From NCBI RefSeq assembly GCF_002902345.1, contig NZ_PPQB01000022.1, positions 78,816-142,815 of the forward strand: a stretch of DNA of 64,000 nt, read 5' to 3'. A program made the position numbers and the translations under genes. This document shows positions 18,974 through 26,311 of this stretch, one piece after another. The stretch is from Staphylococcus arlettae (GTDB lineage Bacteria; Bacillota; Bacilli; Staphylococcales; Staphylococcaceae). The notes beneath the pieces were generated by a model. It saw nothing but the letters and a program-made list of their open reading frames with translations, had not been told where the DNA came from and searched no databases. How positions within the stretch are numbered: the first letter of the stretch is position 1; each line of letters opens with the position of its first letter.

Positions 18974-19094
18974 AGTCAATTTTCGACTTTGTTGTCAGTT
19001 TTTTGGTGCACGCCTTTCCACGGGCACTGCCTTATCCTGTAGACTTCGGTGAGTGCTATTTCCGTAGGAGTCTGCCAAAAGTACTGCCCAGATT
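18974..19094. repeat. Dispersed repeat family B, copy 3
   Basis: It shares CGACTTTGTTGTCAGTTTTT, GTGCACGCCTTTCCACGGGCACTGCC, GTAGACTTCGG and GGAGTCTGCC with the copy at 2433-2555. Divergence is mostly by substitutions, so this is an old copy. Confidence 0.65.
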
Positions 19095-19119
19095 ATTTAT
19101 TCAAAGTTTATTCGCTATC

Positions 19120-19157
19120 AAATAAACCCTTCGCATTAATTAGCGAAGGGTTTGTTT
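19120..19157. terminator. Hairpin, probable terminator
   Basis: AAATAAACCCTTCGC pairs with GCGAAGGGTTTGTTT around ATTAATTA. It could end transcripts from either side. Confidence 0.65.
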
Positions 19158-19388
19158 ACGTTTTGAGAGCATTCTCTTCAGAGTGCTCAGACTATTAAAA
19201 ATACGTACAATATAAAAAAGAGATACACACAATTGAACAGCACGCTGATCAATTGTAACTTTAAAAATACTGGATATTCTGTTGATTGTAAACGTTCCAC
19301 CAATAAACAGTAATAATTAGTGTGCCAAAAGTAAAATGATGTCTGTTAATTTCACAGTAAAACTTTCATTCAAAATTGTTTACTATAG

Positions 19389-19949
19389 CTAGTACGTTCT
19401 TACTGTCGGCGATTTATAATTCGCAATAAAGTCTTCAATTTCATCAAAAGCATCAGAAAATAAAATCTTATCCCTATCTTCTTGTGTTAAAAATGCGTTC
19501 GTAACCATTTGATCGTAGAATTGTTGGATCAAATCGTAATAATTATCAGTGTTAAAGAAAATACAAGGATTGTTATTCTGGCCTACTCTTGTCCATGAAA
19601 CGACTTCTGTAATTTCTTCTAATGTACCTGGGCCTCCGGGTAAGGCAATACAAACATCTCCTTTTGCTAACATCGTTTCTTTTCTTACTGACATACTGTC
19701 TACAATAATAAGTTCATCTAATTGATCATGTGCTAATTCTCGCTCTTGTAAAAATGTAGGCATAACTCCAATTGTCTTGCCGTGATGTTGTATTACTGTA
19801 TTGGCTACAGTACCCATTAAGCCTGCATTGCCCCCTCCAAATACTAAAGTGTGATTATTTTTAGCTATCCATTCGCCTAATCGAACCGCACTGTCTTCAT
19901 ATTCTTGTTTGTTTCCTTTACTCGCACCACAATAAACGACGATATTCAT
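19389..19949 (-). CDS. LOG family protein (TIGR00730 phosphoribohydrolase)
   Basis: The protein has 187 residues from the ATG at 19949 (MNIVVYCGASKG), behind GAGGGAGAATTAAC. The family motif PGGPGTLEE is near residue 103, and VFGGGNAGLMG is present. LOG proteins hydrolyse nucleoside 5'-monophosphates to the base and ribose 5-phosphate. It starts inside the end of the upstream kinase gene (1-2 base overlap), so the two are translationally coupled. Its physiological substrate in staphylococci is not established. Confidence 0.9.
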   Translation of the reverse strand: MNIVVYCGASKGNKQEYEDSAVRLGEWIAKNNHTLVFGGGNAGLMGTVANTVIQHHGKTIGVMPTFLQERELAHDQLDELIIVDSMSVRKETMLAKGDVCIALPGGPGTLEEITEVVSWTRVGQNNNPCIFFNTDNYYDLIQQFYDQMVTNAFLTQEDRDKILFSDAFDEIEDFIANYKSPTVRTY

Positions 19950-19950
19950 G

Positions 19951-20478
19951 TTAATTCTCCCTCTCATTCTCAATTTTCTTAGCAACTATAAACGCTTTAA
20001 CTGCAGCTGGACTCGTTAAAATATGGACATTTTGCTGATTTACTGTTTGCTTTATTGTGTTTAAAATGTACGGTTTACGCTTTTTTGGATAATCCCAAAT
20101 GTACTTAATAAACTCTAGATTAAATCTTTCTTTACATCCTTCACCCATATCTTTTCGTGTCTTACCTAAATTTTGCAATAATCTTTTAGCTATTCTAAAA
20201 AGGCAAATTTTACGAGGCAAATCTAAAAAAATAACAGTATCTGCTGCGCTTAGTCGCTCTGCTAAACAAGCACTATAACTACCATCTATAATCCATGATT
20301 GTTTGGGTATGATGTTTTGTAATATTTCTTCTTGTTCATCCTCACTTGTCATTATCCATTGAGGCTTCCAAAAAAGCACATCTAAGTGATATAGCGGTAA
20401 TTGCAATTCGCTAGCTAATGTGCGACACAAAGTAGATTTTCCTGAACCAGAAGAACCCATAACAACAACTTTTTTCAT
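19951..20478 (-). CDS. P-loop kinase, DNA-topology-modulation (FlaR)-like
   Basis: The protein has 175 residues from the ATG at 20478, which is 9 bases from GAGG. It has Walker A GSSGSGKST (about residues 7-15), LYHLDVLFWKPQW, WIIDGSYS and the LDLPRKICLFRIAKRLL lid-type segment. This is the adenylate-kinase-like family often annotated as topology modulation protein. It probably phosphorylates a small nucleotide or sugar. The overlap with the LOG gene suggests a coupled nucleotide-related function. Confidence 0.82.
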   Translation of the reverse strand: MKKVVVMGSSGSGKSTLCRTLASELQLPLYHLDVLFWKPQWIMTSEDEQEEILQNIIPKQSWIIDGSYSACLAERLSAADTVIFLDLPRKICLFRIAKRLLQNLGKTRKDMGEGCKERFNLEFIKYIWDYPKKRKPYILNTIKQTVNQQNVHILTSPAAVKAFIVAKKIENEREN

Positions 20479-20638
20479 TAACATCACCCTCTATGTATAC
20501 TGGATTTGAAATTAATTGTACATGAGTACCTATATGTTCACAATTTTTAATTTATCCAAATTACACCTACGCCTGTTCACCACTATAACAATTTAGTGTA
20601 AACTGAAACAATACAATGCAGATGAAACGAGGGGTACA

Positions 20639-21181
20639 ATGTTCAAAACATATATTAATAAGCAATTAAGTTTAAAAATATTAGAAGAATCCGACACTCA
20701 AGCTTTATTTAATGTCGTCGATGAATCTCGTACATACTTGGCTGAATGGTTACCATTTGTTAATTTAACGAAAAGCAGTGATGATACGAAACAATTTATT
20801 AAATCAGCATTACAACAATTCGTTGCACATGATGGCTTTCATTGTGGCATTTGGTATAACGATAAATTAGTAGGTGTCATCGGTTTACATTATATAAATT
20901 GGTTAAATGAAACTACCTCAATTGGTTATTACCTACATCAAGACTACCAAAAGTTAGCTATCATGACTGAATGCACACAATTTTTAATAGATTATTGTTT
21001 TACAGAATTAAAGCTTAATCGTATTGAAATCAGCACTGCAACGCAAAACACGAAAAGCCAAAATATTCCTAAAAAACTTGGTTTTACACAAGAAGGCATT
21101 CTTAGACAAAATGAAAAATTAAACGGCTCATATTCAGATAGCTATGTTTTCAGCTTACTGCGTAGTGAATACAATCGCTAA
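20639..21181 (+). CDS. GNAT acetyltransferase, RimJ/RimL-like
   Basis: The 180-residue protein has the RimL/YdaF pattern: an N-terminal SLKILEESDTQALFNVVDESRTYLAEWLPFV, GVIGLHYINW, a TSIGYYLHQDYQKLAIMTE acetyl-CoA segment and LNRIEISTATQNTKSQNIPKKLGF. These enzymes acetylate N-termini of ribosomal or other proteins, or small amines. The ATG follows GAGGGG. One departure is that the usual R/Q-x-x-G-x-G/A loop reads YQKLAIM, without the glycines, which may weaken acetyl-CoA binding. It is monocistronic and ends in a strong terminator. Confidence 0.85.
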   Translation: MFKTYINKQLSLKILEESDTQALFNVVDESRTYLAEWLPFVNLTKSSDDTKQFIKSALQQFVAHDGFHCGIWYNDKLVGVIGLHYINWLNETTSIGYYLHQDYQKLAIMTECTQFLIDYCFTELKLNRIEISTATQNTKSQNIPKKLGFTQEGILRQNEKLNGSYSDSYVFSLLRSEYNR

Positions 21182-21208
21182 AATGTGCCCTTCTGATATT
21201 GTGAGCAC

Positions 21209-21252
21209 AAAAGCTACACCTAGTTATAACACTATACTTAGGTGTAGCTTTT
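21209..21252. terminator. Rho-independent terminator
   Basis: AAAAGCTACACCTAG pairs with CTTAGGTGTAGCTTTT, followed by GTTATTT, downstream of the acetyltransferase gene. The remaining intergenic DNA to 21544 shows nothing else I recognise. Confidence 0.8.
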
Positions 21253-21544
21253 GTTATTTCTTGGGAAATATTCTTTATTGTCTACACCTTATTTAAAAGC
21301 GACACCATTAATTATATCGTGCTTTTTCACACAATCCACTTTTATCGTACAACTTGTCACCATTACATTTCAGCTACTCATATGTACGAACCTCATACTT
21401 TTAATTACGTACTATTGTTAACCACTACACAATGAATCAGAACTACATCACCATACCACTTAGCTTGTATAGTGCACCACTTGTTCAATTGCTATAGTAA
21501 TTTTGTTATAAATTTGATTAACTTACTTTAAGGGGGAGACGGAA

Positions 21545-21988
21545 TTGAAAATTCAAGTTGACTATAGTGAACAAATGACACACGATGAATTGCTCATTAC
21601 ATGTAATAAACACAACCATGATATCGATAAATTATTGACTCTCATTAATGATTTTTATAATCAGCCAAGTTACCAAGTTCGTGATCTCAACAATGATATT
21701 TATTTTATTGCGCAACACGATATATATAGTTTTCGTTTTGAAAATAGGTTATTAAAAATTTATACATTAAAAGGTACTTTTATTTTAAATGAACGACTTT
21801 ATAAAGTTAAAGAACATTTAGCAAGTCATTTTTTACAAATATCTAAATCTGAAATTATCAATACAATGTTTATCGATCACTTAGTTTTAAATAAAAACGG
21901 CATTATCGAAATTATATTTACCAACAATGACTCTACGTATTCTTCCAGAAGATATTTAAAGTCTATTAAGGAGGCATTAAAATTATGA
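21545..21988 (+). CDS. LytTR-domain DNA-binding regulator
   Basis: The 147-residue protein ends in a LytTR DNA-binding domain (IYFIAQHDIYSFRFENRLLKIYTLKGTFILNERLYKVKEHL ... FLQISKSEIINTMFIDHLVLNKNGIIEIIF ... YSSRRYLKSIKEAL). It has no receiver domain. The start is TTG at 21545, 7 bases after AAGGGGGAG. The downstream DUF3021 gene overlaps its stop (ATGA). Stand-alone LytTR plus membrane DUF3021 is a known pair in Firmicutes, thought to form a membrane-linked transcriptional switch. Confidence 0.85.
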   Translation: MKIQVDYSEQMTHDELLITCNKHNHDIDKLLTLINDFYNQPSYQVRDLNNDIYFIAQHDIYSFRFENRLLKIYTLKGTFILNERLYKVKEHLASHFLQISKSEIINTMFIDHLVLNKNGIIEIIFTNNDSTYSSRRYLKSIKEALKL

Positions 21989-22446
21989 AACGTTTATTGA
22001 TGGGAAGTACTATGGGCATTGCACTAGGGGTTTTAATCTCTATAATATTTTCACTTATCTTTGCTGATGGTAGCTATGACCCAGTCAATCCGCATTCTTT
22101 TATGGGGGAAATCTACAATGAACACTTAACTGAAATCCAAACATTTATTATAGCTGTAGTGATTTGGATATTGTTAGGTATTACTTTCAGCACGAGCAGT
22201 TTAGTCTTTTCACATTTGCGATATACACGAGTAAAAACCACCATGCTTCACTTTATCATCATGCTTTTTATCTTCTTTCCTTTAGCAATACTAGCTGGTT
22301 GGTTTCCTTTCAAAATCTCAGCTATTGTAATATTCATTATAATATTTGTAGTGATTTATGTAGTGATTTGGAAAATACTTAATACTAAAAATCAAAAAGA
22401 TATTGAAGCTATTAATAAACAACTAAAAAAGCAAAGGACTGATTAG
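21985..22446 (+). CDS. DUF3021 membrane protein
   Basis: The 153-residue protein has four predicted membrane segments (about residues 5-25, 45-70, 82-104 and 109-130) and a charged C-terminal tail. It is translationally coupled to the LytTR gene by a 4-base ATGA overlap, the usual context for DUF3021 proteins. These are thought to control the partner LytTR regulator from the membrane. A DUF4188-type gene follows after one base. Confidence 0.82.
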   Translation: MKRLLMGSTMGIALGVLISIIFSLIFADGSYDPVNPHSFMGEIYNEHLTEIQTFIIAVVIWILLGITFSTSSLVFSHLRYTRVKTTMLHFIIMLFIFFPLAILAGWFPFKISAIVIFIIIFVVIYVVIWKILNTKNQKDIEAINKQLKKQRTD

Positions 22447-22447
22447 T

Positions 22448-22906
22448 ATGAATAATGGTAGATACACTGTTTTACCGCATAACGATGTAACTGTATTTCT
22501 TATAGGCATGCGTGTCAACAAATGGTTCGCAGTTCACAAATGGCTACCAGTCTTTTTAGCTATGCCACCAATGATGAAAGAATTAATGAGTGATAAATCA
22601 CTGGGCTGCTTGTCTTTCGAAATGTTTTTTAAATATCGTGGAAATATAGTAGTGCAATATTGGGAATCGAATGACAAACTACTCACCTATTCAAAAATGC
22701 CCAATCATCTTAAAGCTTGGAAAAAATTTATGAAACGTACTCAAAATAATGATGCTGTTGGATTTTATCATGAAACGTATAACGTCAAAGCTCAAGCATA
22801 TGAAAATATTTATATTAATATGCCAGACTTTGGTTTAGGAAAAGTTGAACAGCCAGTAAAAGTAAATAAACACATACATTCAGCCAAACAAAGATTGAAA
22901 TCATGA
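22448..22906 (+). CDS. DUF4188/monooxygenase-family protein
   Basis: The 152-residue protein carries TVFLIGMRVNKWFAVHKWLPVFLAMPPMMKEL and GFYHETYNVKAQAYENIYINMPDFGLGK, features of the DUF4188 (ferredoxin-like, antibiotic-monooxygenase-like) family. It follows DUF3021 by one base, so the three genes form an operon and this one is probably the effector. The substrate is unknown. The gene is followed by a 14-bp perfect hairpin at 22974-23013. Confidence 0.75.
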   Translation: MNNGRYTVLPHNDVTVFLIGMRVNKWFAVHKWLPVFLAMPPMMKELMSDKSLGCLSFEMFFKYRGNIVVQYWESNDKLLTYSKMPNHLKAWKKFMKRTQNNDAVGFYHETYNVKAQAYENIYINMPDFGLGKVEQPVKVNKHIHSAKQRLKS

Positions 22907-22973
22907 TGCTATTTTAATTAAATATGCTAATGTTTGTAGTTTTAAAAATACGAATTTGATCTTTTCATATTTG

Positions 22974-23013
22974 ATTACACCTCTCACATTATCTGTAACG
23001 TGAGAGGTGTAAT
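22974..23013. terminator. Perfect 14-bp hairpin downstream of LytTR operon
   Basis: ATTACACCTCTCAC pairs exactly with GTGAGAGGTGTAAT around a 12-base loop. There is no T-run on the plus side, so it may be a weak terminator or an RNA-processing site. The rest of 22907-23308 is AT-rich with no supported gene. Confidence 0.6.
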
Positions 23014-23308
23014 ACTATGTATAGATTTATTAAAGTGCCAGTACAAAATTTTTATTCTACTAATACATTGTAATAAATCATTTTTCTTTCTAGGGCTCTT
23101 CACATCAAGTGTTATAATAATTGCAAGTGTTGTTACTTTTTGTATAGTCCTATTTACATTGGGAGTATACTCTATAGTTAAATGTTAAGAGATAAGATAG
23201 GTGAAAACTATACTATATCTATTATATTTTTTTAGAGTTACGTGATAGCAAGTATATGAATATGTATAATACTAATTAACTTAATTATATAGAGAGGTAG
23301 ATATACAT

Positions 23309-23773
23309 ATGAGTAATACGGAAAAGAATAAGGAGAAGAAAGTTATAAGTGTATTCAATTGGGCTTTCTTTATTCTAGTATTTATACTATATTTTTTTGT
23401 TTATAATTACATAGATAATTTACCTAATGATGTGGAATATATGAACCCTTTAGTATTAACACTAGCAACATTATTCTTTGGTACTTCAATGAAAGCTACA
23501 TACGATATACTAATCAATATTTATTTTGGTTTTGAAGAAGATATTCCTAAGTATTATAAAAAAGGAAAAGTTCAAATACATAGTTTTATTGATTTTATAT
23601 CTATTGGTTTTGTTTTGATAGTTATAGTTAAGTTTATTAATAACTTCACAATTGCACTTGCTATTACTATTTTCTTTGTAGCTTTTCTAATGTTAACTGC
23701 TTATATGTACTTATCAAAGAAAATCTTAACTAAGAAGAGTAATTGTAGTGAAAAAGAAACAAAATCATATTAG
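23309..23773 (+). CDS. Hypothetical membrane protein (154 aa)
   Basis: The 154-residue protein has four predicted membrane segments (about 15-35, 46-66, 90-108 and 112-132) with lysine-rich ends (MSNTEKNKEKK and KKSNCSEKETKSY). It is preceded by AGAGAGG. I do not recognise a family. It is very AT-rich and lies next to a type I toxin-antitoxin locus and a broken NYN gene, so it is probably accessory DNA. Confidence 0.65.
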   Translation: MSNTEKNKEKKVISVFNWAFFILVFILYFFVYNYIDNLPNDVEYMNPLVLTLATLFFGTSMKATYDILINIYFGFEEDIPKYYKKGKVQIHSFIDFISIGFVLIVIVKFINNFTIALAITIFFVAFLMLTAYMYLSKKILTKKSNCSEKETKSY

Positions 23774-23819
23774 GTATAAGGCTAATTAAGAAATACAGAA
23801 ATATCTCAGTTAACTATTT

Positions 23820-23912
23820 TTGCATTCCCATCCACTATGGTGTTATAATATGCGTAACGAAAATAAGTATTCACTTATACACCAATCCCCTCACTACTGT
23901 CATAGTGAGGGG
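23820..23912 (+). ncRNA. Antisense antitoxin RNA of Fst-type system (RNA II-like)
   Basis: The feature spans the promoter and the RNA. TTGCAT (23820-23825) and TATAAT (23844-23849) are separated by 18 bases. A transcript from about 23856 would end at the hairpin CCCCTCACTA...TAGTGAGGGG (23887-23912) followed by ATTTTTG. This gives a roughly 60-nt RNA converging on the toxin mRNA. It contains a 28-base direct repeat (23856-23883) matching the toxin translation-start region at 24018-24045, as in the Enterococcus par locus. Confidence 0.75.
23856..23883. repeat. Direct repeat a of the Fst locus
   Basis: It begins AACGAAAATAAGTAT and ends TATACACC, and differs at only a few positions from 24018-24045. 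Pairing of these repeats between the two RNAs is how the par antitoxin blocks toxin translation. Confidence 0.8.
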
Positions 23913-23939
23913 ATTTTTGTTGGTGTGGCTTAAGGTCGC

Positions 23940-24035
23940 CTAGTTTTTATTGCGTTTACTTAGCCAATAAGTAAAGTACGCGATGGCACAGCCACTAATG
24001 ACTGGCCCTATGATGTGAACGAAAATAAGTATCAC
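23940..24035 (-). CDS. Fst/Ldr-family type I toxin peptide (31 aa)
   Basis: The small ORF starts at GTG (24033-24035), 7 bases from GAGGAGG, and ends at TAG (23940-23942). The product reads (M)ILIFVHIIGPVISGCAIAYF then TYWLSKRNKN. It is one membrane helix with the conserved xFVHIIxPVISGCxIA core and basic tail of Fst-family toxins. Such peptides insert into the cytoplasmic membrane and disturb it. The antisense RNA from 23856 overlaps its mRNA 3' end, and direct repeats flank the gene as in the par locus. Confidence 0.88.
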   Translation of the reverse strand: MILIFVHIIGPVISGCAIAYFTYWLSKRNKN

Positions 24036-24045
24036 TTTATACACC
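24018..24045. repeat. Direct repeat b, overlapping toxin start and ribosome binding site
   Basis: This is the second copy of the 28-base repeat. On the toxin mRNA it covers the first codons and abuts the Shine-Dalgarno. Antitoxin pairing here would block ribosome binding. Confidence 0.8.
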
Positions 24046-24065
24046 TCCTCTCTACGTCAACTTGA

Positions 24066-24096
24066 CGCCTGAGGAATAGGCGACTTCATTATTATA
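24066..24096 (-). promoter_or_regulatory. Toxin promoter -10 and 5' leader hairpin
   Basis: On the minus strand an extended -10 TGATATAAT (TATAAT at 24091-24096) has only a weak -35. A leader hairpin CGCCT-ATTCCTC-AGGCG (24066-24083) lies between it and the Shine-Dalgarno, like the 5' stem-loop that restrains Fst translation. Confidence 0.55.
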
Positions 24097-24315
24097 TCAC
24101 CTGTGAGTTGTTACGCATATGTACTCAAGAATGGTTTCCAAATTTTGGACAGTTCACTAATTGGAAATGATAATAAAGAAGATAATGATACCGTAGGGAT
24201 ATGATAAAGAAGTTAGAAAAGATTGATAGTTAGAATTGACTATATTTAAACTGAGATGTATTATATTTAGCATAAGGTCACGAATACAGACCTATAAAAA
24301 TACTAAAATACCTGT

Positions 24316-24346
24316 AGCTCTGCCATTTAATATACTTGGGCAGGGC
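24316..24346 (+). terminator. Rho-independent terminator upstream of NYN gene
   Basis: AGCTCTGCC pairs with GGCAGGGCT, followed by TTTTTTTATA. It ends just before the ribosome binding site of the NYN gene, so it may be a leader attenuator or the end of an unrecognised short RNA. Confidence 0.65.
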
Positions 24347-24369
24347 TTTTTTTATAAAAGGGGATAGTC

Positions 24370-25032
24370 ATGAAAAAAGTAGCAATAATAGTTGATGGAC
24401 AATTTTTATTACATAGAATAAGAGATGCACAATCTTCTACACAATATCCAAACCTAGAAGATCAATATAATTTTTTAACTAATCTTATTAATTCAAATGA
24501 CGAAGAACTTTTTAGAATTTTTTATTATCAAGGTAGCCCAAATAAACAAACTGTAGACAAACCCATTTCAAAAGATAAAATAAATTTTTCAGAATCTCAA
24601 ATTAATAAATATTCCAGTAACCTTATCACCGAATTATCAAACAAAGATTTTGTTGCTATGAGGCTTGGGGACACTTTCTTTAGAGGTTGGAAACTAAAAA
24701 ATCCAGTTCTAGAAAAAATTAGAAAAGGTATAATTAAAGACACTTCAAAGTTAACTGATGATGATTTCACACCTGATTTCTAACAAAAAGGTGTAGATAT
24801 AAAGATTGGTTTAGATGTTGCCTGGCTATCAAATAACAATATAGTAGATAGAATATATATGGTTACTGGAGATGCTGATTTTATCCCTGCATTAAAACAA
24901 GCAAGAAGAGATGGTATTCAAATTAAACTAGTTAAAATAGGCACCAAAAAAATAAATAACGATTTATTAAAACATTCGGATTTTATATTAGACTTATCCA
25001 ACAATGATGTAATAGATAAAATCTCCAAATAA
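24370..25032 (+). pseudogene. NYN-domain RNase-like protein, interrupted by one in-frame TAA
   Basis: The reading frame from ATG 24370 (behind AAGGGG) to TAA 25030-25032 is one 220-codon NYN/PIN-like protein, except for an in-frame TAA at 24781-24783. The N-terminal half has KKVAIIVDGQFLLHRIRDA with the first catalytic Asp. The part after the stop continues QKGVDIKIGLDVAWLS, MVTGDADFIPALKQARRDG and HSDFILDL, the rest of the metal-binding acidic cluster. NYN proteins are endoribonucleases, some in phage defence. Alone, the first 137 residues lack most catalytic acids. The in-frame conservation suggests a very recent stop, suppression or a base-call error. Confidence 0.85.
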
Positions 25033-25037
25033 AACAC

Positions 25038-25071
25038 AAAAAACCCTCTAGTCTGTTTACTAGAGGGTTTT
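25038..25071. terminator. Bidirectional terminator between NYN gene and rpsR
   Basis: AAAAACCCTCTAGT pairs with ACTAGAGGGTTTT. T-rich tails on both sides suit termination of the plus-strand NYN gene and the minus-strand rpsR transcript. Confidence 0.8.
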
Positions 25072-25083
25072 GCAGATACAATA

Positions 25084-25102
25084 TTTATTATTGTTCTTCT
25101 TT
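25084..25102 (-). other. Candidate phage-satellite (SaPI-type) attachment site at the 3' end of rpsR
   Basis: The last codons of rpsR plus downstream bases read AAAGAAGAACAATAATAAA on the minus strand. As I recall, one group of staphylococcal pathogenicity islands integrates into a core like this at the rpsR 3' end. I saw no second copy and no integrase nearby, so it looks like an unoccupied site. Confidence 0.5.
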
Positions 25103-25330
25103 AACATATGGTAATAATGCCATATGACGAGCACGTTTGATAGCGATAGTCAACATACGTTGATATTTAGCTGAAGTGCCTGTTACACGACGAGGTAAAA
25201 TTTTACCACGCTCAGAAATAAAACGTTTTAATAATTCTGTGTCTTTATAGTCGATGTGTGTAATACCATTTGCTGTGAAATAACAAACTTTTTTACGACG
25301 ACGTCCGCCTCTTCTTGGTCCACCTGCCAT
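25088..25330 (-). CDS. rpsR: 30S ribosomal protein S18
   Basis: The 80-residue protein is full-length S18 (basic N-terminus [20 protein letters not shown], then [40 protein letters not shown]). It binds 16S rRNA together with S6. In other staphylococci it directly follows rpsF-ssb. Here a 12.8-kb gap with an NRPS operon separates it from ssb. It has its own likely promoter at 25510-25538 and a roughly 170-nt leader. The start is ATG with CAGGAGG-like bases (GGAGGCAG) upstream. Confidence 0.97.
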   Translation of the reverse strand: MAGGPRRGGRRRKKVCYFTANGITHIDYKDTELLKRFISERGKILPRRVTGTSAKYQRMLTIAIKRARHMALLPYVKEEQ

Positions 25331-25603
25331 GGTTAACTGCCTCCTTTTACGATAATTTGTTTTTTATACGCTCAATTATTAGAATGTTTATCAATCACTA
25401 TGTGTGTGTTGTGATTGTTAGTTATCATTTCTATTATTATTAAAAGATTTTTTATAGATATGTGTGAAGTATCGGCAAAATCTTGTGTGTGTGTATATGT
25501 GCACTATCAATAATATAAAATAGCCTGTCATTTGTCAATACGTTGTATTGGAAAATATAAATGATAGTAGATTTTTATGGTAATTACATTTATCAATGCG
25601 AAG
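25331..25603 (-). other. rpsR leader region with hairpins
   Basis: On the minus strand the leader contains AAGATTTTGCCGATACTTCAC ... AAAAATCTT (about 25443-25483) and AATCAC...GTGATT (about 25394-25418), plus TG-dinucleotide-rich stretches. The GCCGATA in the first hairpin faintly recalls the CCG motif of S6:S18-binding leaders, but this is not a convincing match. Confidence 0.4.
25510..25538 (-). promoter_or_regulatory. Strong sigma-A-type promoter for rpsR
   Basis: On the minus strand TTGACA (25533-25538) and TATTAT (25510-25515) are exactly 17 bases apart. This would start transcription around 25503 and give a leader of about 170 nt. It is needed because ssb now ends in its own terminator. 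No terminator is visible between the thioesterase gene and this promoter, so read-through from the NRPS operon is also possible. Confidence 0.75.
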
Positions 25604-26299
25604 TTAATTAATAAGCGCTTTAATTTCCTCGCTCAGTTGATCATACGAATTATTAATAAAGAAGTGGTCCCCATGGAAAAATTTGTAATCTACTGCGGCT
25701 TCCGTCAATTCCGACCATTTATAGACAGTGTCAGTTGCTATATCATCGTTTTCACCGACAAATACAGACAATGTCGTCTCTACTTTGTCTTCATGTTGAC
25801 TATTGTGGTAATTATCAATAGCTAAAAAGTCATTTTTTAGTGATGGCTTCACTAAATCCCATAACTCCTCATGATTTAGCACTTCTTCCGGTGTCCCACC
25901 TTTATTTTGGATGAAGCGTTTAAATTCTAGATCATTCATATGCTCAATGTTATTATTGCGCTCTGTATAACCTATTGGCTCACATGCACATAAAATCATA
26001 TGTTGTGGTGCCGTATAACCTATTTCTGAAAGTTTAAAATATATTTCGTAAGCTAAAATTGTCCCTAAACTATAACCCAATATGATAAATTTTTCCGGTC
26101 GTTCTTGCATGATTTGTTTTACTAAATCATCCACCATATCTTCAATTTCTTCTAATGGTTCTTCTATTAACCGTTCACCTCGACCAGGTAATTCTAAGGG
26201 TTTTAAGATGATATCACTTGGGAGTTTATCCTTCAATGGATAATATAATGACTTATTGCCTCCTGCAAATGGAATACAAAATAATGTTGTTTTTACCAT
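25604..26299 (-). CDS. Type II thioesterase of the NRPS cluster
   Basis: The 231-residue alpha/beta hydrolase has the nucleophile motif GYSLG (Ser near residue 76), the N-terminal LFCIPFAGGNKSLYYPL, ELPGRGERL, and the catalytic His in FHGDHFFI. It belongs to the GrsT/SrfAD/LgrE editing thioesterases. They remove wrong acyl groups from NRPS carrier domains. It follows the phosphopantetheinyl transferase gene by 12 bases and ends the operon, 273 bases before rpsR. The NRPS ends in a reductase domain, so this enzyme is most likely for repair rather than product release. Confidence 0.92.
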   Translation of the reverse strand: MVKTTLFCIPFAGGNKSLYYPLKDKLPSDIILKPLELPGRGERLIEEPLEEIEDMVDDLVKQIMQERPEKFIILGYSLGTILAYEIYFKLSEIGYTAPQHMILCACEPIGYTERNNNIEHMNDLEFKRFIQNKGGTPEEVLNHEELWDLVKPSLKNDFLAIDNYHNSQHEDKVETTLSVFVGENDDIATDTVYKWSELTEAAVDYKFFHGDHFFINNSYDQLSEEIKALIN

Positions 26300-26311
26300 A
26301 TACTCAACCCC

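Larger units (their letters stand above)
18526..19388. other. Long gene-free region with repeat and hairpin
   Basis: This 863-base region is strongly AT-rich. It holds repeat family B copy 3 (18974-19094) and a strong hairpin at 19120-19157. I found no ORF with a ribosome binding site. Confidence 0.7.

Noticed and set aside
23000-23188. 62-residue hydrophobic ORF on the plus strand
   Set aside because: Its start lies within the 14-bp hairpin and there is no ribosome binding site. The segment is AT-rich, where chance hydrophobic ORFs are common.
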